DNA of 64,000 bases from contig JAUYRP010000021.1 of assembly GCA_030696695.1 (NCBI GenBank), positions 1 to 64,000 of the forward strand. The letters run 5' to 3'. Each line of letters begins with the position of its first letter. Positions within the stretch are counted from its first letter, which is position 1. The translations under genes were made by a program, and so were the position numbers. Under the pieces are notes generated by a model. It saw nothing but the letters and a program-made list of their open reading frames with translations, searched no databases and was not told the DNA's origin. This document shows positions 28,017 to 37,490 of this stretch, piece by piece. This DNA is from Methylophilus sp. GTDB taxonomy: Bacteria; Pseudomonadota; Gammaproteobacteria; Burkholderiales; Methylophilaceae.

Positions 28017-29666
28017 ATGATTAATCAGTTCGATGTATTGATTATTGGGAGCGGCCTTGCTGGGCTAACCCTTGCACTCAAAGTTGCCGACACCAAAAAA
28101 GTATGTTTGGTCAGCAAGCGTGAAATCACTGACAGTGCAAGCAGTTGGGCGCAAGGCGGCATTGCCGCAGTGCTCAATAGCGACGACTCTATTGAAGCAC
28201 ATATTGAAGACACGTTGATTGCAGGCGCCGGATTATGTGACAAAGAAGTGACGCACATGGTGGCAGAAAAAGCGCGCGAATCTATAGAGTGGCTTATCCA
28301 GCAAGGTGTACATTTCACACGTGAATCTGATGATAGTGGCTATCACCTCACCCGCGAAGGTGGTCACAGTCATCGCCGCATTTACCATGTGGCTGACGCT
28401 ACTGGCAATGCCGTGCAAAAAACCCTTACTGAACGTATCCGTGAGCATAGCAATATCACCATATTAGAAAACCATATTGCTGTTGATCTAATCACCAGTA
28501 AAAAACTTGCTAAAACCAACCTAAAAGCCAATCAGCCCAACCAGTGCTTGGGTGCTTACGTCTTAGATAACGCTTCTGGCAAAGTCATCACCATTGCAGC
28601 CCAACATACGGCATTGGCTACGGGTGGTGCTGGTAAAGTGTATTTATATACGACGAATCCTGATGTGAGCACAGGCGATGGCATTGCCATGGCATGGCGT
28701 GCTGGTTGTCGCGTGGCCAATATGGAATTTATTCAGTTTCATCCAACTTGCTTATATCACCCTCACGCAAAATCCTTTTTGATTTCTGAAGTGGTGCGTG
28801 GTGAAGGTGGGCTGTTGAAGCTACCCGATGGTACACGCTTTATGCCAACGCATGACGCCAGAGAAGAGCTGGCACCACGTGACATCGTCGCACGCGCGAT
28901 TGACTTTGAAATGAAAAAGCGTGGGTTAGATTGCGTGTATTTGGACATCTCACATAAACCTGCCAGCTTTATCCAAGAACATTTCCCAACCATCTATAAA
29001 CGCTGCTTAGAACTTGGCATTGATATCACTAAACAGCCTATCCCTGTTGTGCCTGCTGCACACTATAGCTGTGGTGGCGTGATGACGGATGCACAAGGCA
29101 AAACGGATATTGAATGCCTATACGCTATTGGTGAAACCGCCTGTACAGGCTTGCATGGTGCCAACCGTTTAGCCAGCAATTCTCTACTAGAATGTTTGGT
29201 ATTTAGCCAAGCAGCCGCCAGACAAATTCTTAGCAACCCAACCCAACCATTTGTTCAACTGCCCGAGTGGGACGAAAGCCGTGTAACGGATGCTGACGAA
29301 GAAGTGCTGATTACCCATACTTGGAATGAGCTACGTCGATTTATGTGGAATTATGTCGGGATTGTGCGTACTAATAAACGTTTGAGTCGTGCCCTGCATC
29401 GTATTTACATGCTACGCGATGAGGTGTATGAATTTTATAGCAACTTCAGAGTGAGTAATGACCTAATTGAATTGCGTAACTTATTGCAAGTAGCAGAGCT
29501 GATTGTATTGAGCGCAATTGAGCGCCATGAGAGTCGCGGCCTGCACTACAGCAAAGACTATCCAAATCTTTTGGATGACGCAGTGCCAACAGTGTTGGAG
29601 CCTGTCACTGACTACAGCTTACTAGACGGGTCTCATGGGCATCCTTTAGCCGTCAATCATCGCTAG
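28017..29666 (+). CDS. nadB: L-aspartate oxidase
   Basis: 549 residues. It oxidises L-aspartate to iminoaspartate, the first step of de novo NAD synthesis. The FAD-binding [16 protein letters not shown] opens the protein, [12 protein letters not shown] is the conserved segment near residue 44, and HPTCLYHP plus the [17 protein letters not shown] signature complete the succinate dehydrogenase/fumarate reductase fold. A thermonuclease gene follows after 6 bases. The window also encodes NadE (56.4 kb); nadA and nadC are not present. Confidence 0.97.
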   Translation: MINQFDVLIIGSGLAGLTLALKVADTKKVCLVSKREITDSASSWAQGGIAAVLNSDDSIEAHIEDTLIAGAGLCDKEVTHMVAEKARESIEWLIQQGVHFTRESDDSGYHLTREGGHSHRRIYHVADATGNAVQKTLTERIREHSNITILENHIAVDLITSKKLAKTNLKANQPNQCLGAYVLDNASGKVITIAAQHTALATGGAGKVYLYTTNPDVSTGDGIAMAWRAGCRVANMEFIQFHPTCLYHPHAKSFLISEVVRGEGGLLKLPDGTRFMPTHDAREELAPRDIVARAIDFEMKKRGLDCVYLDISHKPASFIQEHFPTIYKRCLELGIDITKQPIPVVPAAHYSCGGVMTDAQGKTDIECLYAIGETACTGLHGANRLASNSLLECLVFSQAAARQILSNPTQPFVQLPEWDESRVTDADEEVLITHTWNELRRFMWNYVGIVRTNKRLSRALHRIYMLRDEVYEFYSNFRVSNDLIELRNLLQVAELIVLSAIERHESRGLHYSKDYPNLLDDAVPTVLEPVTDYSLLDGSHGHPLAVNHR

Positions 29667-29672
29667 CGACTG

Positions 29673-30155
29673 ATGCAACGCCTCGTTACGTCAGTGCTAT
29701 GCACTTTAGTTTTTTTGAGCGCATCTGCATTTTACCTGCCTGCAATTGCAGACCCGACCATTACACGTTTTTATGATGGTGACACCGTTAAAATTGACGA
29801 TGGACAGCGACAGTACAAGCTCAGAATCACCGATATTGATGCGCCAGAGCGAAATCAACGATATGGCAAACAAGCTAGACGGACTTTAATGGAGCTATGT
29901 AAAGATGCTGAAATAACTGTGACCTTAACAGGGATCGATAAATATCAACGCGACCTTGGTTACTTAACATGCAATACCATCCCAGTCAGTGAGTATATGA
30001 TTGAACAAGGTTACGCTTGGTTTAATACACGCTACTCAAACAATTGGGCATTACAGGTCATGGAGAACGAAGCACGCAATGCGAAACGCGGGTTATGGAA
30101 ACAGAAAAAACCCATGCCACCGTGGGTGTGGCGTCAAAAACATGCGCACAACTAA
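29673..30155 (+). CDS. exported thermonuclease (SNase-like) family protein
   Basis: 160 residues with a signal peptide (cleavage near residue 26, IADPTI). The staphylococcal-nuclease fold is shown by ITRFYDGDTVKI, the catalytic Arg/Asp/Glu segment RITDIDAPERNQ and the second Arg in DKYQRDLGYL. It would hydrolyse DNA or RNA in the periplasm or outside. It lies 6 bases after nadB and may be co-transcribed. Confidence 0.9.
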   Translation: MQRLVTSVLCTLVFLSASAFYLPAIADPTITRFYDGDTVKIDDGQRQYKLRITDIDAPERNQRYGKQARRTLMELCKDAEITVTLTGIDKYQRDLGYLTCNTIPVSEYMIEQGYAWFNTRYSNNWALQVMENEARNAKRGLWKQKKPMPPWVWRQKHAHN

Positions 30156-30239
30156 AGCACATTTCCACCAAATAGATTAAAATCGTATATATCCCAATAT
30201 TTTTTTCAATATCATTCAATTTTTAGTTAGGAAACGTCC

Positions 30240-30719
30240 ATGCAAATTGCCATGAACACTGTAGTCACCATGACCTATGAACTTAAAAACAGCGATGGCC
30301 AAGTGCTTGAATCCAGCACAGAACCAGTTGCCTATTTGCATGGTGGATACGACAATATCTTCCCTAAAGTTGAAGAAGCGATGCATGGTAAAAACATAGG
30401 CGACACAGTAGAAGTTAGCTTAGAACCAGTAGACGCGTTTGGTGAATACGATGAAGGTCTTGTACAAATTGAGCCAGCGACCGCGTTCCCAAGCCAAGAT
30501 TTAAAAGTCGGCATGCAATTTGAAGGTGAAGATGAAACTGGCGATGTCATTTTGTATACGATCACAGAAATTGCTGATGGCAAAGTAGTCGTAGATGGCA
30601 ACCACCCTTGGGCAGGGGAACGCCTGTTATTCACCGCAAAAATTACCGCGGTAAGAGCAGCCAATCAAGAGGAAGTCTCACACCAACACGTGCATGGCGC
30701 AGGTGGCCATCACCACTAA
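30240..30719 (+). CDS. slyD: FKBP-type peptidyl-prolyl isomerase SlyD
   Basis: 159 residues. It is a cytoplasmic proline isomerase and metallochaperone. The FKBP segments (MTYELKNSDGQVLESS, LHGG, GKNIGDTVEVSLEPVDAFGEYD) and the inserted flap domain are typical. The histidine-rich tail (HQHVHGAGGHHH) is short but could bind nickel. The ribosome site TTAGGA precedes the ATG. Confidence 0.94.
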   Translation: MQIAMNTVVTMTYELKNSDGQVLESSTEPVAYLHGGYDNIFPKVEEAMHGKNIGDTVEVSLEPVDAFGEYDEGLVQIEPATAFPSQDLKVGMQFEGEDETGDVILYTITEIADGKVVVDGNHPWAGERLLFTAKITAVRAANQEEVSHQHVHGAGGHHH

Positions 30720-30752
30720 TCATATCACCCTCAACACATTCCGAAAGGAACA

Positions 30753-31295
30753 TTGGTTACGTTGTGTGTTTATAAATTAAAAAAACCATTATCTTTAGCC
30801 CAAATGAGCAAAAAAGCGCAGTGGCTAGGTAATGGCTTTTTTCTTTTATTTGCTTTGATATTTTTTCAGTTCGCGTTTGCAAATCCGTTAACAAGCCTAA
30901 AAGTACCCGCTAGTAACGAAAAAACTGACGCTACCAAAAGCGCGCCAGCCACGACTGCACCAAACAACATTCCAGTGGCCACAACCTCAGTAGCTGCAGT
31001 ACCAAAACTTAAGTTATCTACGCGAATTTCAAATCACCCTGCGCAATTATCCGACAACACTCACCCCACCCCATCGGTAAAATTTTCAGATATTGCCACG
31101 GAGGAATATGAACCAACGAACATTGCGTCAAATTCAATGAATACTAATCAAAACGATGTTGGTAAGCTGTACTACACACTAGCCAAAAATGAGGCAGAAA
31201 GCAGGTGGCAACAAGAGAATAAGTGGTTGATTGCAATTACGCTGATTTTTGCAACGGCCATCATCATTGCCTTTGTACTCACTAAAATTAAATGA
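30753..31295 (+). CDS. hypothetical protein with signal peptide and C-terminal membrane anchor
   Basis: Up to 180 residues from a TTG at 30753, which has GAAAGGA close upstream; an ATG at 30804 would give 163 residues and a cleaner signal peptide (GNGFFLLFALIFFQFAFA). The middle is low-complexity Thr/Ala/Pro/Ser, and the C-terminus is one membrane helix (WLIAITLIFATAIIIAFVL). I recognise no family. The layout suggests an inner-membrane protein with a disordered periplasmic stalk. Confidence 0.6.
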   Translation: MVTLCVYKLKKPLSLAQMSKKAQWLGNGFFLLFALIFFQFAFANPLTSLKVPASNEKTDATKSAPATTAPNNIPVATTSVAAVPKLKLSTRISNHPAQLSDNTHPTPSVKFSDIATEEYEPTNIASNSMNTNQNDVGKLYYTLAKNEAESRWQQENKWLIAITLIFATAIIIAFVLTKIK

Positions 31296-31297
31296 CC

Positions 31298-31849
31298 TTA
31301 CTCTGACAGCGGAATTTCTGACTGGGTAAACTCTTCAAATGGTGGCAACTCCGCCAGTGATCTTAAATTCAAATCATCCAAAAAGTATTTAGTAGTTGCA
31401 TATAATGAAGGCCGTCCAGGCACTTCTCGTTGCCCGACTACGTCTATCCATTCACGCTCTTGCAATTGTCGAATCACATTGGGATTGACCGCTACACCAC
31501 GAATTTGCTCAATATCACCACGCGTCACAGGCTGGCGGTAAGCGATAATGGCCAACGTTTCCATCACTGCACGTGAATACTTAGGCTGACGTTCTGGATT
31601 TAACCTCGCGATAAATTCACTGTATTGCGCTTTCGCTTGAAAACGATAACCCGTTGCCACCTGCACCAAGTCCAACGTTTGGTCAGCCCAATCTTGTTTT
31701 AGCTCATCCAACAGCATACGCAATGTGGTGCGTTCCATCTTGCCTGCAAACAATCGTAACAAATCATCCAAGCTTAATGGCATACCCGCAGTCAGCAAGG
31801 CGGCTTCCAATACTTGCTTCATTTCTTGAATATTGTCTGGCTCTCTCAC
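31298..31849 (-). CDS. scpB: chromosome segregation and condensation protein ScpB
   Basis: 183 residues. It is a winged-helix dimer that joins ScpA and SMC in the condensin-like complex. Recognisable segments are LEAALLTAGMPLSLDDLLRLF and RAVMETLAIIAYRQPVTRGDIEQIRGV. It overlaps the scpA stop by 4 bases. No smc gene is in the window. Confidence 0.95.
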   Translation of the reverse strand: MREPDNIQEMKQVLEAALLTAGMPLSLDDLLRLFAGKMERTTLRMLLDELKQDWADQTLDLVQVATGYRFQAKAQYSEFIARLNPERQPKYSRAVMETLAIIAYRQPVTRGDIEQIRGVAVNPNVIRQLQEREWIDVVGQREVPGRPSLYATTKYFLDDLNLRSLAELPPFEEFTQSEIPLSE

Positions 31850-32634
31850 TCTGCTTCACCTGTTTGCAACTGTAGGTAAATGGGGCTAAACGCTGCTTGC
31901 TGAGTAATACGCACCAACCCTTCTTTAGCCAATTCTAAAATCGCTAAGAAATGCACCACTAACTTGGGAATACCAGCATCATCCAAGTCAAACAATGCCG
32001 AAAATTCCACCATTTTTTCTGCACTTAGACGGCGTAAAATTTGGCTCATGTGTTCGCGCACCGAGAGCTCAGCGCGCCCTAACTGATGATGCTGATTCAA
32101 CTTGGCCCGCTTCAACACGTTTTTCCATGCCTCTAGCAAATCATCCAAACCCACTTCAGGTGGTTTTACTTGGCTGATATGTTGATAATACGCTGAAGCA
32201 ACTTGAATTTCCGCACCGACCATAGGCATGGCATCCAAACGTTGCGCTGCTAGCTTGATGGCTTCATATTCCATTAAACGTCGCACCAGCTCTGCACGTG
32301 GATCATCCTCTTCTGCTACTTCGGTCGGTTTAGGTAGCAACATGCGCGATTTAATTTCTATCAGCATGGCTGACATCAATAAATAGTCAGCTGCCAGCTC
32401 CAGCTTAATCACTTTCATTTTCTCCACATAGCCCATGTACTGCACGGTGAGTTGCGCCATCGGAATATCGAGAATATCCAAATTATGTTTGCGGATTAAA
32501 TACAGGAGTAAATCGAGTGGCCCCTCAAACGTCTCTAAGTAGACTTCAAGGGCATCGGGCGGGATATAGAGATCTTGGGGTAGCGCATTGAGCGTTTCCC
32601 CGTTAATTTTGGCATGAATAGGTGATTCAATCAT
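31846..32634 (-). CDS. scpA: chromosome segregation and condensation protein ScpA
   Basis: 262 residues. It is the kleisin subunit of SMC-ScpAB. The N-terminal YLETFEGPLDLLLYLIRKHNLDILDIPMAQ (shown in part: FEGPLDLLLYLIRKHNLDI) is diagnostic, and ADYLLMSAMLIEIKSRMLLP follows. It lies 9 bases after trpS and overlaps scpB by 4 bases. Confidence 0.96.
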   Translation of the reverse strand: MIESPIHAKINGETLNALPQDLYIPPDALEVYLETFEGPLDLLLYLIRKHNLDILDIPMAQLTVQYMGYVEKMKVIKLELAADYLLMSAMLIEIKSRMLLPKPTEVAEEDDPRAELVRRLMEYEAIKLAAQRLDAMPMVGAEIQVASAYYQHISQVKPPEVGLDDLLEAWKNVLKRAKLNQHHQLGRAELSVREHMSQILRRLSAEKMVEFSALFDLDDAGIPKLVVHFLAILELAKEGLVRITQQAAFSPIYLQLQTGEAE

Positions 32635-32643
32635 GCGTGCAAG

Positions 32644-33846
32644 CTAGCTGTAATTCAGACCCATGACATCACGCACTTCGCGCATGGTTTCACGCGCCAA
32701 CTTACGAGCACGCTCACAGCCTTCTGCCACAATATTTTTCACCAAAGTGGGGTCTTCCGCATATTCTGCAGCACGCGCTTGAATCGGTTTTAGCTCGTTA
32801 ACCACACCATCTATCACTGGCTGCTTACATCCAATACAACCAATGGCGGCCGATTTACAACCATCTTGTACCCACGCTTTGGTTTTGTCATCTGAATACA
32901 CTTCGTGCAATTGCCACACAGGGCATTTAGCAGGGTCACCCGGATCGGTACGTCGAATTCGCGCAGGATCAGTTGGCATCGTCTTGATTTTCTTAGCCAC
33001 AGCATCCAAAGGCTCGCGTAACGAAATCGTATTGTTGTAAGACTTAGACATTTTCTGGCCATCCAAGCCAAACATTTTAGATGCCGGTGTAAGCTTGTAA
33101 TCTGGCTCGACTAAGATAATTTTACCGCCACCTTCTAAGTAGCCAAGTAAACGCTCCTTGTCGCCCATGCTCATGCCCTGCTGTTCCTCAATCATGGCGC
33201 GTGCCGCTTCAAGTGCTTCTTCATCCCCATTTTCTTGATAGGCCGCGCGCATTTCTTCATACAAAGCAGCACGCTTAGAGCCAAGTTTTTTAATGGCAGC
33301 TTCGGCTTTTTCTTCAAAGCCTTTTTCACGTCCATAAATATGATTAAAGCGTCTTGCCACTTCGCGCGTCAGTTCAATGTGAGGCACTTGGTCTTCGCCT
33401 ACAGGCACTTGCGTGGCTTTGTAAATCAAAATATCCGCACTTTGCAACAAGGGGTAACCTAGAAAGCCATAGGTGGATAAATCTTTATTGCTCAGCTTTT
33501 CTTGCTGATCTTTATAGGTAGGTACACGTTCTAACCAGCTTAAAGGCGTCATCATGGATAGTAAGGTGTATAACTCGGCATGCTCTGGCACACGCGATTG
33601 AATGAAAATAGTGGCATTGGCAGGATCTACACCTGCGGCCAACCAATCTATCACCATATCCCACACGCTTTCTTCAATCACTTCTGGCGTATCGTAATGC
33701 GTAGTCAACGCATGCCAATCTGCAACAAAAAATAAGCATTCATGCTCGTGCTGTAAGCGTAGCCAGTTTTTTAACACGCCATGATAGTGACCTAAATGCA
33801 ATTGCCCAGTTGGGCGCATACCTGATAAAACGCGTTCGACCGCCAT
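32644..33846 (-). CDS. trpS: tryptophanyl-tRNA synthetase
   Basis: 400 residues, class I. The HIGH-type motif is HLGHYHG (residues about 18-24) and the KMSKS motif is GQKMSKSYNN near residue 267. It is longer than the 330-residue E. coli enzyme because of a C-terminal insert carrying a cysteine cluster (CKSAAIGCIGCKQ), a form I recall in betaproteobacteria. It heads the trpS-scpA-scpB run. Confidence 0.96.
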   Translation of the reverse strand: MAVERVLSGMRPTGQLHLGHYHGVLKNWLRLQHEHECLFFVADWHALTTHYDTPEVIEESVWDMVIDWLAAGVDPANATIFIQSRVPEHAELYTLLSMMTPLSWLERVPTYKDQQEKLSNKDLSTYGFLGYPLLQSADILIYKATQVPVGEDQVPHIELTREVARRFNHIYGREKGFEEKAEAAIKKLGSKRAALYEEMRAAYQENGDEEALEAARAMIEEQQGMSMGDKERLLGYLEGGGKIILVEPDYKLTPASKMFGLDGQKMSKSYNNTISLREPLDAVAKKIKTMPTDPARIRRTDPGDPAKCPVWQLHEVYSDDKTKAWVQDGCKSAAIGCIGCKQPVIDGVVNELKPIQARAAEYAEDPTLVKNIVAEGCERARKLARETMREVRDVMGLNYS

Positions 33847-33972
33847 AGAATGGAAACCTAAATAAAAAAATAAATGGCTAAAAAAGTACTAATGCTTAAC
33901 TTGTTAAAGTAATGTCTGGAATTATAAATTATGCGCGTTGAATTACGCATGCTTTTTATTGCTTAGCTTACC

Positions 33973-34611
33973 TCACATAAACACCACATAAATCAATCGC
34001 TCAAACATGTGAATAATCGGCGAAATAATTTTGCCTAAAATACCGGTAAACATCAGCACAATGAGGATAATAAAGCCATACTGCTCTAAGCGAGCTAATT
34101 GTATTGCCATTGGCGTAGGCAACAGACTCACAGCAATACGTCCACCGTCTAAAGGTGGCATCGGCAGCAAGTTCAGTACCATTAATACCAAGTTGATGCT
34201 GATACCCGCCAAGCTCATCTCGGCCAAGAAATTCACTGCAGTATTCGGCGCATAGTTTGCATAGTTGAGCATCAGCGCCCAAAAAATAGCCATCACAAAG
34301 TTAGAAGCTGGTCCCGCAGCGGCCACCCAAAACATGTCTTTTTTAGGATTTTTTAGATTTGCAAAATTGACAGGCACAGGCTTAGCCCAACCGAACAAGA
34401 TACCCCCTAACATGACCGTGAGTGCAGGTAATATAATGGTGCCGAAAGGGTCGATATGTTTTAGTGGATTCAAGGTAATTCTACCCAGCTTTTCCGCAGT
34501 TAAATCGCCAAAATATTTTGCAGCATAGCCGTGTGCGGCCTCATGTACGGTAATCGCAAATAAAATAGGCAATGCGTAGACAGCTATTTTTTGAACAATG
34601 GTAAGTTCCAA
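33973..34611 (-). CDS. site-2 protease family (M50) membrane metalloprotease
   Basis: 212 residues with about five membrane segments. The zinc motif HEAAHGYAAKYFGD (HExxH) lies near residue 23, and the second motif LLPMPPLDGGR, with the zinc-binding Asp, lies near 150. It has the compact form without PDZ domain (YwhC-like). The substrate is unknown. It is 30 bases downstream of the YciO-type gene and 126 bases upstream of trpS. Confidence 0.92.
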   Translation of the reverse strand: MELTIVQKIAVYALPILFAITVHEAAHGYAAKYFGDLTAEKLGRITLNPLKHIDPFGTIILPALTVMLGGILFGWAKPVPVNFANLKNPKKDMFWVAAAGPASNFVMAIFWALMLNYANYAPNTAVNFLAEMSLAGISINLVLMVLNLLPMPPLDGGRIAVSLLPTPMAIQLARLEQYGFIILIVLMFTGILGKIISPIIHMFERLIYVVFM

Positions 34612-34641
34612 CTTTAAATTTCCTTCATCTGAATTGCTTGC

Positions 34642-35265
34642 CTATAAGCCAAGTGCGTCAATCGCACCAATCCCTTGCCTAATCAGTTGTGGCGTATCAC
34701 CAGTCAAATCCACCACAGTCGTTTCACCCATTTGGTCCAAACTGGAATCAATCACTAACTCTAGTTGATGTTCTAGCTGTTCACGAATTTCCCAAGCGAT
34801 GTTGAGAGGTGCGTCATCCCCTGGTAATTGTAGTGTCATGCTGAGCAGAGGCGCATCAAGTGCTTCTAGTAAAGCTTGGGTAACCGCATGCTGAGGGACG
34901 CGTAAACCGATTGTGCTACGCTTAGCGTGTAATAGTCGACGCGGCACTTCGCGACTCGCTTCTAAAATAAACGTATAAGGCCCGGGCGTATTGGCTTTGA
35001 GCAATCGAAATTGTGCGTTGTCTACCTTAGCATACACGCTTAACTCGCTTAAATTGCGACACATGAGTGTAAACAAATGGCTATCATCTACACCACGTAT
35101 GCTGCGGATTTTAGTTTGCGCCTCTTTAAAACCTAACGCGCAACCTAAGGCGTAACTTGAGTCTGTGGGATAGGCCACTACGCCACCACTTAGCAAAATA
35201 TCCACCGCTTGCTTCACCAATCGTGGCTGTGGATTTTCTGCATGAATCACGAAATATTGGGCCAT
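34642..35265 (-). CDS. L-threonylcarbamoyladenylate synthase-like protein (YciO type)
   Basis: 207 residues of the Sua5/YrdC/YciO family. The dsRNA-binding-like pocket segments are GGVVAYPTDSSYALGC near residue 29 and KANTPGPYTFILEASREVPRR near 95. YciO-branch members lack some residues of TsaC, so synthesis of t6A intermediates is likely but not certain. It lies between the PHP phosphatase and the M50 protease in an arrangement common in betaproteobacteria. Confidence 0.88.
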   Translation of the reverse strand: MAQYFVIHAENPQPRLVKQAVDILLSGGVVAYPTDSSYALGCALGFKEAQTKIRSIRGVDDSHLFTLMCRNLSELSVYAKVDNAQFRLLKANTPGPYTFILEASREVPRRLLHAKRSTIGLRVPQHAVTQALLEALDAPLLSMTLQLPGDDAPLNIAWEIREQLEHQLELVIDSSLDQMGETTVVDLTGDTPQLIRQGIGAIDALGL

Positions 35266-35303
35266 AACACGTTATCGTAACGACATCAACTAAGCTATTG
35301 CTG

Positions 35304-36158
35304 CTAAGCGTTGAGTAATTTCGCCTCTTCCCAATCTTGCCAAACAGGTACGCAGCCATGGGGTAAATTCGGCAAGTAGCCCATTTCCATGTACGACAAA
35401 CCCGGCCCATGATAATCAGACCCTTGTGAGGCCTTTAAGCCAAAGCGATGCGCGATTTTTGCAAACTGATCGTACTGAGGAGGGGTGTGGCTGCCCGTGA
35501 CAACTTCGATGGCCTCGCCGCCGTAGCTTCTGAACTCATGCATTAATAAATGCATATTCACAAACCCTAAATCATAGCGGCCCGGATGCGCAATGACAGC
35601 AACGCCACCACTTTGTTTAATCAAGGTGACCGCTTGCTCCAAGTCCATCCATTGATGCTCTACATAACCAGGCTTGCCTTTGACCATGTATTTTTTAAAC
35701 ACCGTTTTCACATTTTTTGCATGTCCAGCTTGTACTAAGTACTGTGCAAAGTGGCTACGTGTCATGATGCTTTGTTTGGAGAAAGTTTTGGCACCTTCAT
35801 AGGCATCCACAATGCCTACTTTTTCTAGGCCCGACGCAATTTCCCTTGCACGCCCATCGCGCGCTGTGCGCACTTCTGCCAAAGCATTAATGAGTGCAAG
35901 GTTTTCTGCATCCACTTTCAACCCCACAATATGCAAGGTGCGTCTTTTCCAAGTCACCGAAATCTCAACGCCATTGATAAAAGCAATCCCATGATCATTA
36001 GAAGCTAGCCTAGCTTCTGCTAAGCCCCCTAAATCATCATGATCAGTCAGTCCAAGCACTTTTACACCGCGGGACGCAGCATGCGCTACTAATTCTTGCG
36101 GCGGCAGCAATCCATCAGAAACGGTTGAGTGGCAATGCAAATCAATTAGTGCTGACAT
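35304..36158 (-). CDS. PHP-domain phosphatase/exonuclease (RNase AM/YciV type)
   Basis: 284 residues from the ATG at 36158; a TTG seven codons earlier is less likely. Metal-binding motifs of the PHP fold are clear: IDLHCHSTVSDG at the start, GLTDHDDLGGL near residue 37, and VIAHPGRYD and GSDYHGP further on. The family removes 3' phosphate from 3',5'-nucleoside bisphosphates and trims RNA 5' ends. It diverges from yciB. Confidence 0.9.
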   Translation of the reverse strand: MSALIDLHCHSTVSDGLLPPQELVAHAASRGVKVLGLTDHDDLGGLAEARLASNDHGIAFINGVEISVTWKRRTLHIVGLKVDAENLALINALAEVRTARDGRAREIASGLEKVGIVDAYEGAKTFSKQSIMTRSHFAQYLVQAGHAKNVKTVFKKYMVKGKPGYVEHQWMDLEQAVTLIKQSGGVAVIAHPGRYDLGFVNMHLLMHEFRSYGGEAIEVVTGSHTPPQYDQFAKIAHRFGLKASQGSDYHGPGLSYMEMGYLPNLPHGCVPVWQDWEEAKLLNA

Positions 36159-36269
36159 AATCTCACAAGTATTTTGCAATCAATCGCAAATCATAGCAAA
36201 ATACAGGGATTACTGATAGCGCAACCATCTGGAAGCGCACACCTACTACTAAGTGTAACGAAACGATTC

Positions 36270-36833
36270 ATGAAAATTTTCTTTGATTTACTTCCTGTGA
36301 TTTTATTTTTTGTTGGCTACAAGCTCTACGATATTTACGTGGCGACAGCTGTAGCTATTGGCACCACTATCGCGCTGATTCTTTGGAGTAAGTTAGTTCA
36401 CAAAAAAGTAGACAAAATGCTAATGATCAATGGCATCATCATTTCAGTGCTGGGTGGGATTACACTATTGTTACATGACAAAACTTTTATTATGTGGAAA
36501 CCTACTGTGTTGTATTGGATAGGTGCTTTAGCACTTCTGATTTCCAATCATTTTTTCCGCAAAAATCTAATCCAACAAATGATGCACAAAGTGTTGAATC
36601 CACCGAAAAAGATTTGGCACCAACTTAACTGGGCTTGGGTGTTATTTTTGATTATGTTAGGTATTTTAAATCTGTATGTCGCGTTTTATTTTACCGAAAA
36701 CACATGGGTCAACTTTAAGCTATTTGGGGTAACCACCCTGATGTTCGCTTTTATGATTGGGCAAACCGTCATGCTTAAACAATACTTGGTGAATCCAAAT
36801 CAAGACGAACCGACACACAAGGATGGGAATTAG
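36270..36833 (+). CDS. yciB: inner-membrane septation protein YciB
   Basis: 187 residues from the ATG at 36270, which begins [14 protein letters not shown] as in the family; the open frame extends 32 codons further upstream without likeness to YciB. Five or six membrane helices span the protein, with a conserved KPTVLYW segment. YciB affects envelope integrity and division. Its stop is followed at one base by yciI. Confidence 0.93.
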   Translation: MKIFFDLLPVILFFVGYKLYDIYVATAVAIGTTIALILWSKLVHKKVDKMLMINGIIISVLGGITLLLHDKTFIMWKPTVLYWIGALALLISNHFFRKNLIQQMMHKVLNPPKKIWHQLNWAWVLFLIMLGILNLYVAFYFTENTWVNFKLFGVTTLMFAFMIGQTVMLKQYLVNPNQDEPTHKDGN

Positions 36834-36834
36834 C

Positions 36835-37134
36835 ATGTGGTATGCCATTGTTGCAGAAGATACGCCTAACAGCTTGGAAAAACGCTTGAAAGCCAGACCT
36901 GCACATTTGGCCAGACTCACGGTATTACAAAGTGAGGGGCGCCTATTACTGGCCGGCCCGTTTCCAGCTATCGACAGTATTGACCCAGGCCCTGCTGGCT
37001 ATACCGGCAGTTTAATTATTGCAGACTTTCCAGACCTTGAATCAGCGCAAGCTTGGGCAGAGGCTGATCCTTTTGTCACAGAAGATGTCTATGCCAGCGT
37101 TAAAGTATCACCTTTTAGAAAAACATTGCCTTAA
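36835..37134 (+). CDS. yciI: YciI family protein
   Basis: 99 residues from the ATG at 36835, five bases after a GGGAA site; an upstream in-frame start inside yciB is possible but less good. The dimeric alpha/beta-barrel pattern is clear: [25 protein letters not shown] and GAGPFPA-like [11 protein letters not shown], then [18 protein letters not shown]. The biochemical function is uncertain. It lies in the yciB-yciI-bolA-ppiC run. Confidence 0.92.
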   Translation: MWYAIVAEDTPNSLEKRLKARPAHLARLTVLQSEGRLLLAGPFPAIDSIDPGPAGYTGSLIIADFPDLESAQAWAEADPFVTEDVYASVKVSPFRKTLP

Positions 37135-37181
37135 CCCATAGAACTTTTAGACCACGAAACTATCTCACTGAAGTATTGATT

Positions 37182-37460
37182 ATGGAACTTAGCGAAGAAA
37201 TTAAAACAAGGTTAAGTAGCCTTGAACCAATTTTACTTGAGCTTTCTGATCAATCAGCACAGCACGCTGGTCATGCAGGTAATACGGGGGGTGGACACTT
37301 TCAACTAAAAATCGTAAGCTCATGTTTTTTAAATCAATCTCAAATCTCCCGACATAGACTGGTGTATCAAGCAATCAGTGACTTAATGCCGCATAAAATT
37401 CATGCCATTAGCATACTTGCAATTGCACCAAATGACCCCATAACTATAACGTCTAATTAA
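37182..37460 (+). CDS. bolA: BolA family protein
   Basis: 92 residues from the ATG at 37182 (a TTG two codons earlier is less likely). The BolA fold is seen in IKTRLSSLEPILLELSDQS, HAGNTGGGHFQLKIVS and the signature RHRLVYQAISDLMPHKIHAISI. BolA proteins partner monothiol glutaredoxins in iron-sulfur trafficking and affect shape and biofilms. The conserved invariant His in RHRLVY is present. Confidence 0.9.
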   Translation: MELSEEIKTRLSSLEPILLELSDQSAQHAGHAGNTGGGHFQLKIVSSCFLNQSQISRHRLVYQAISDLMPHKIHAISILAIAPNDPITITSN

Positions 37461-37490
37461 TCAGACTTTCATTTACCCTGAGGACTACGC

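Noticed and set aside
36174-36269. Extra 32 codons before yciB
   Set aside because: Translation resembles no YciB N-terminus and overlaps the PHP gene's upstream region; the ATG at 36270 fits the family start.
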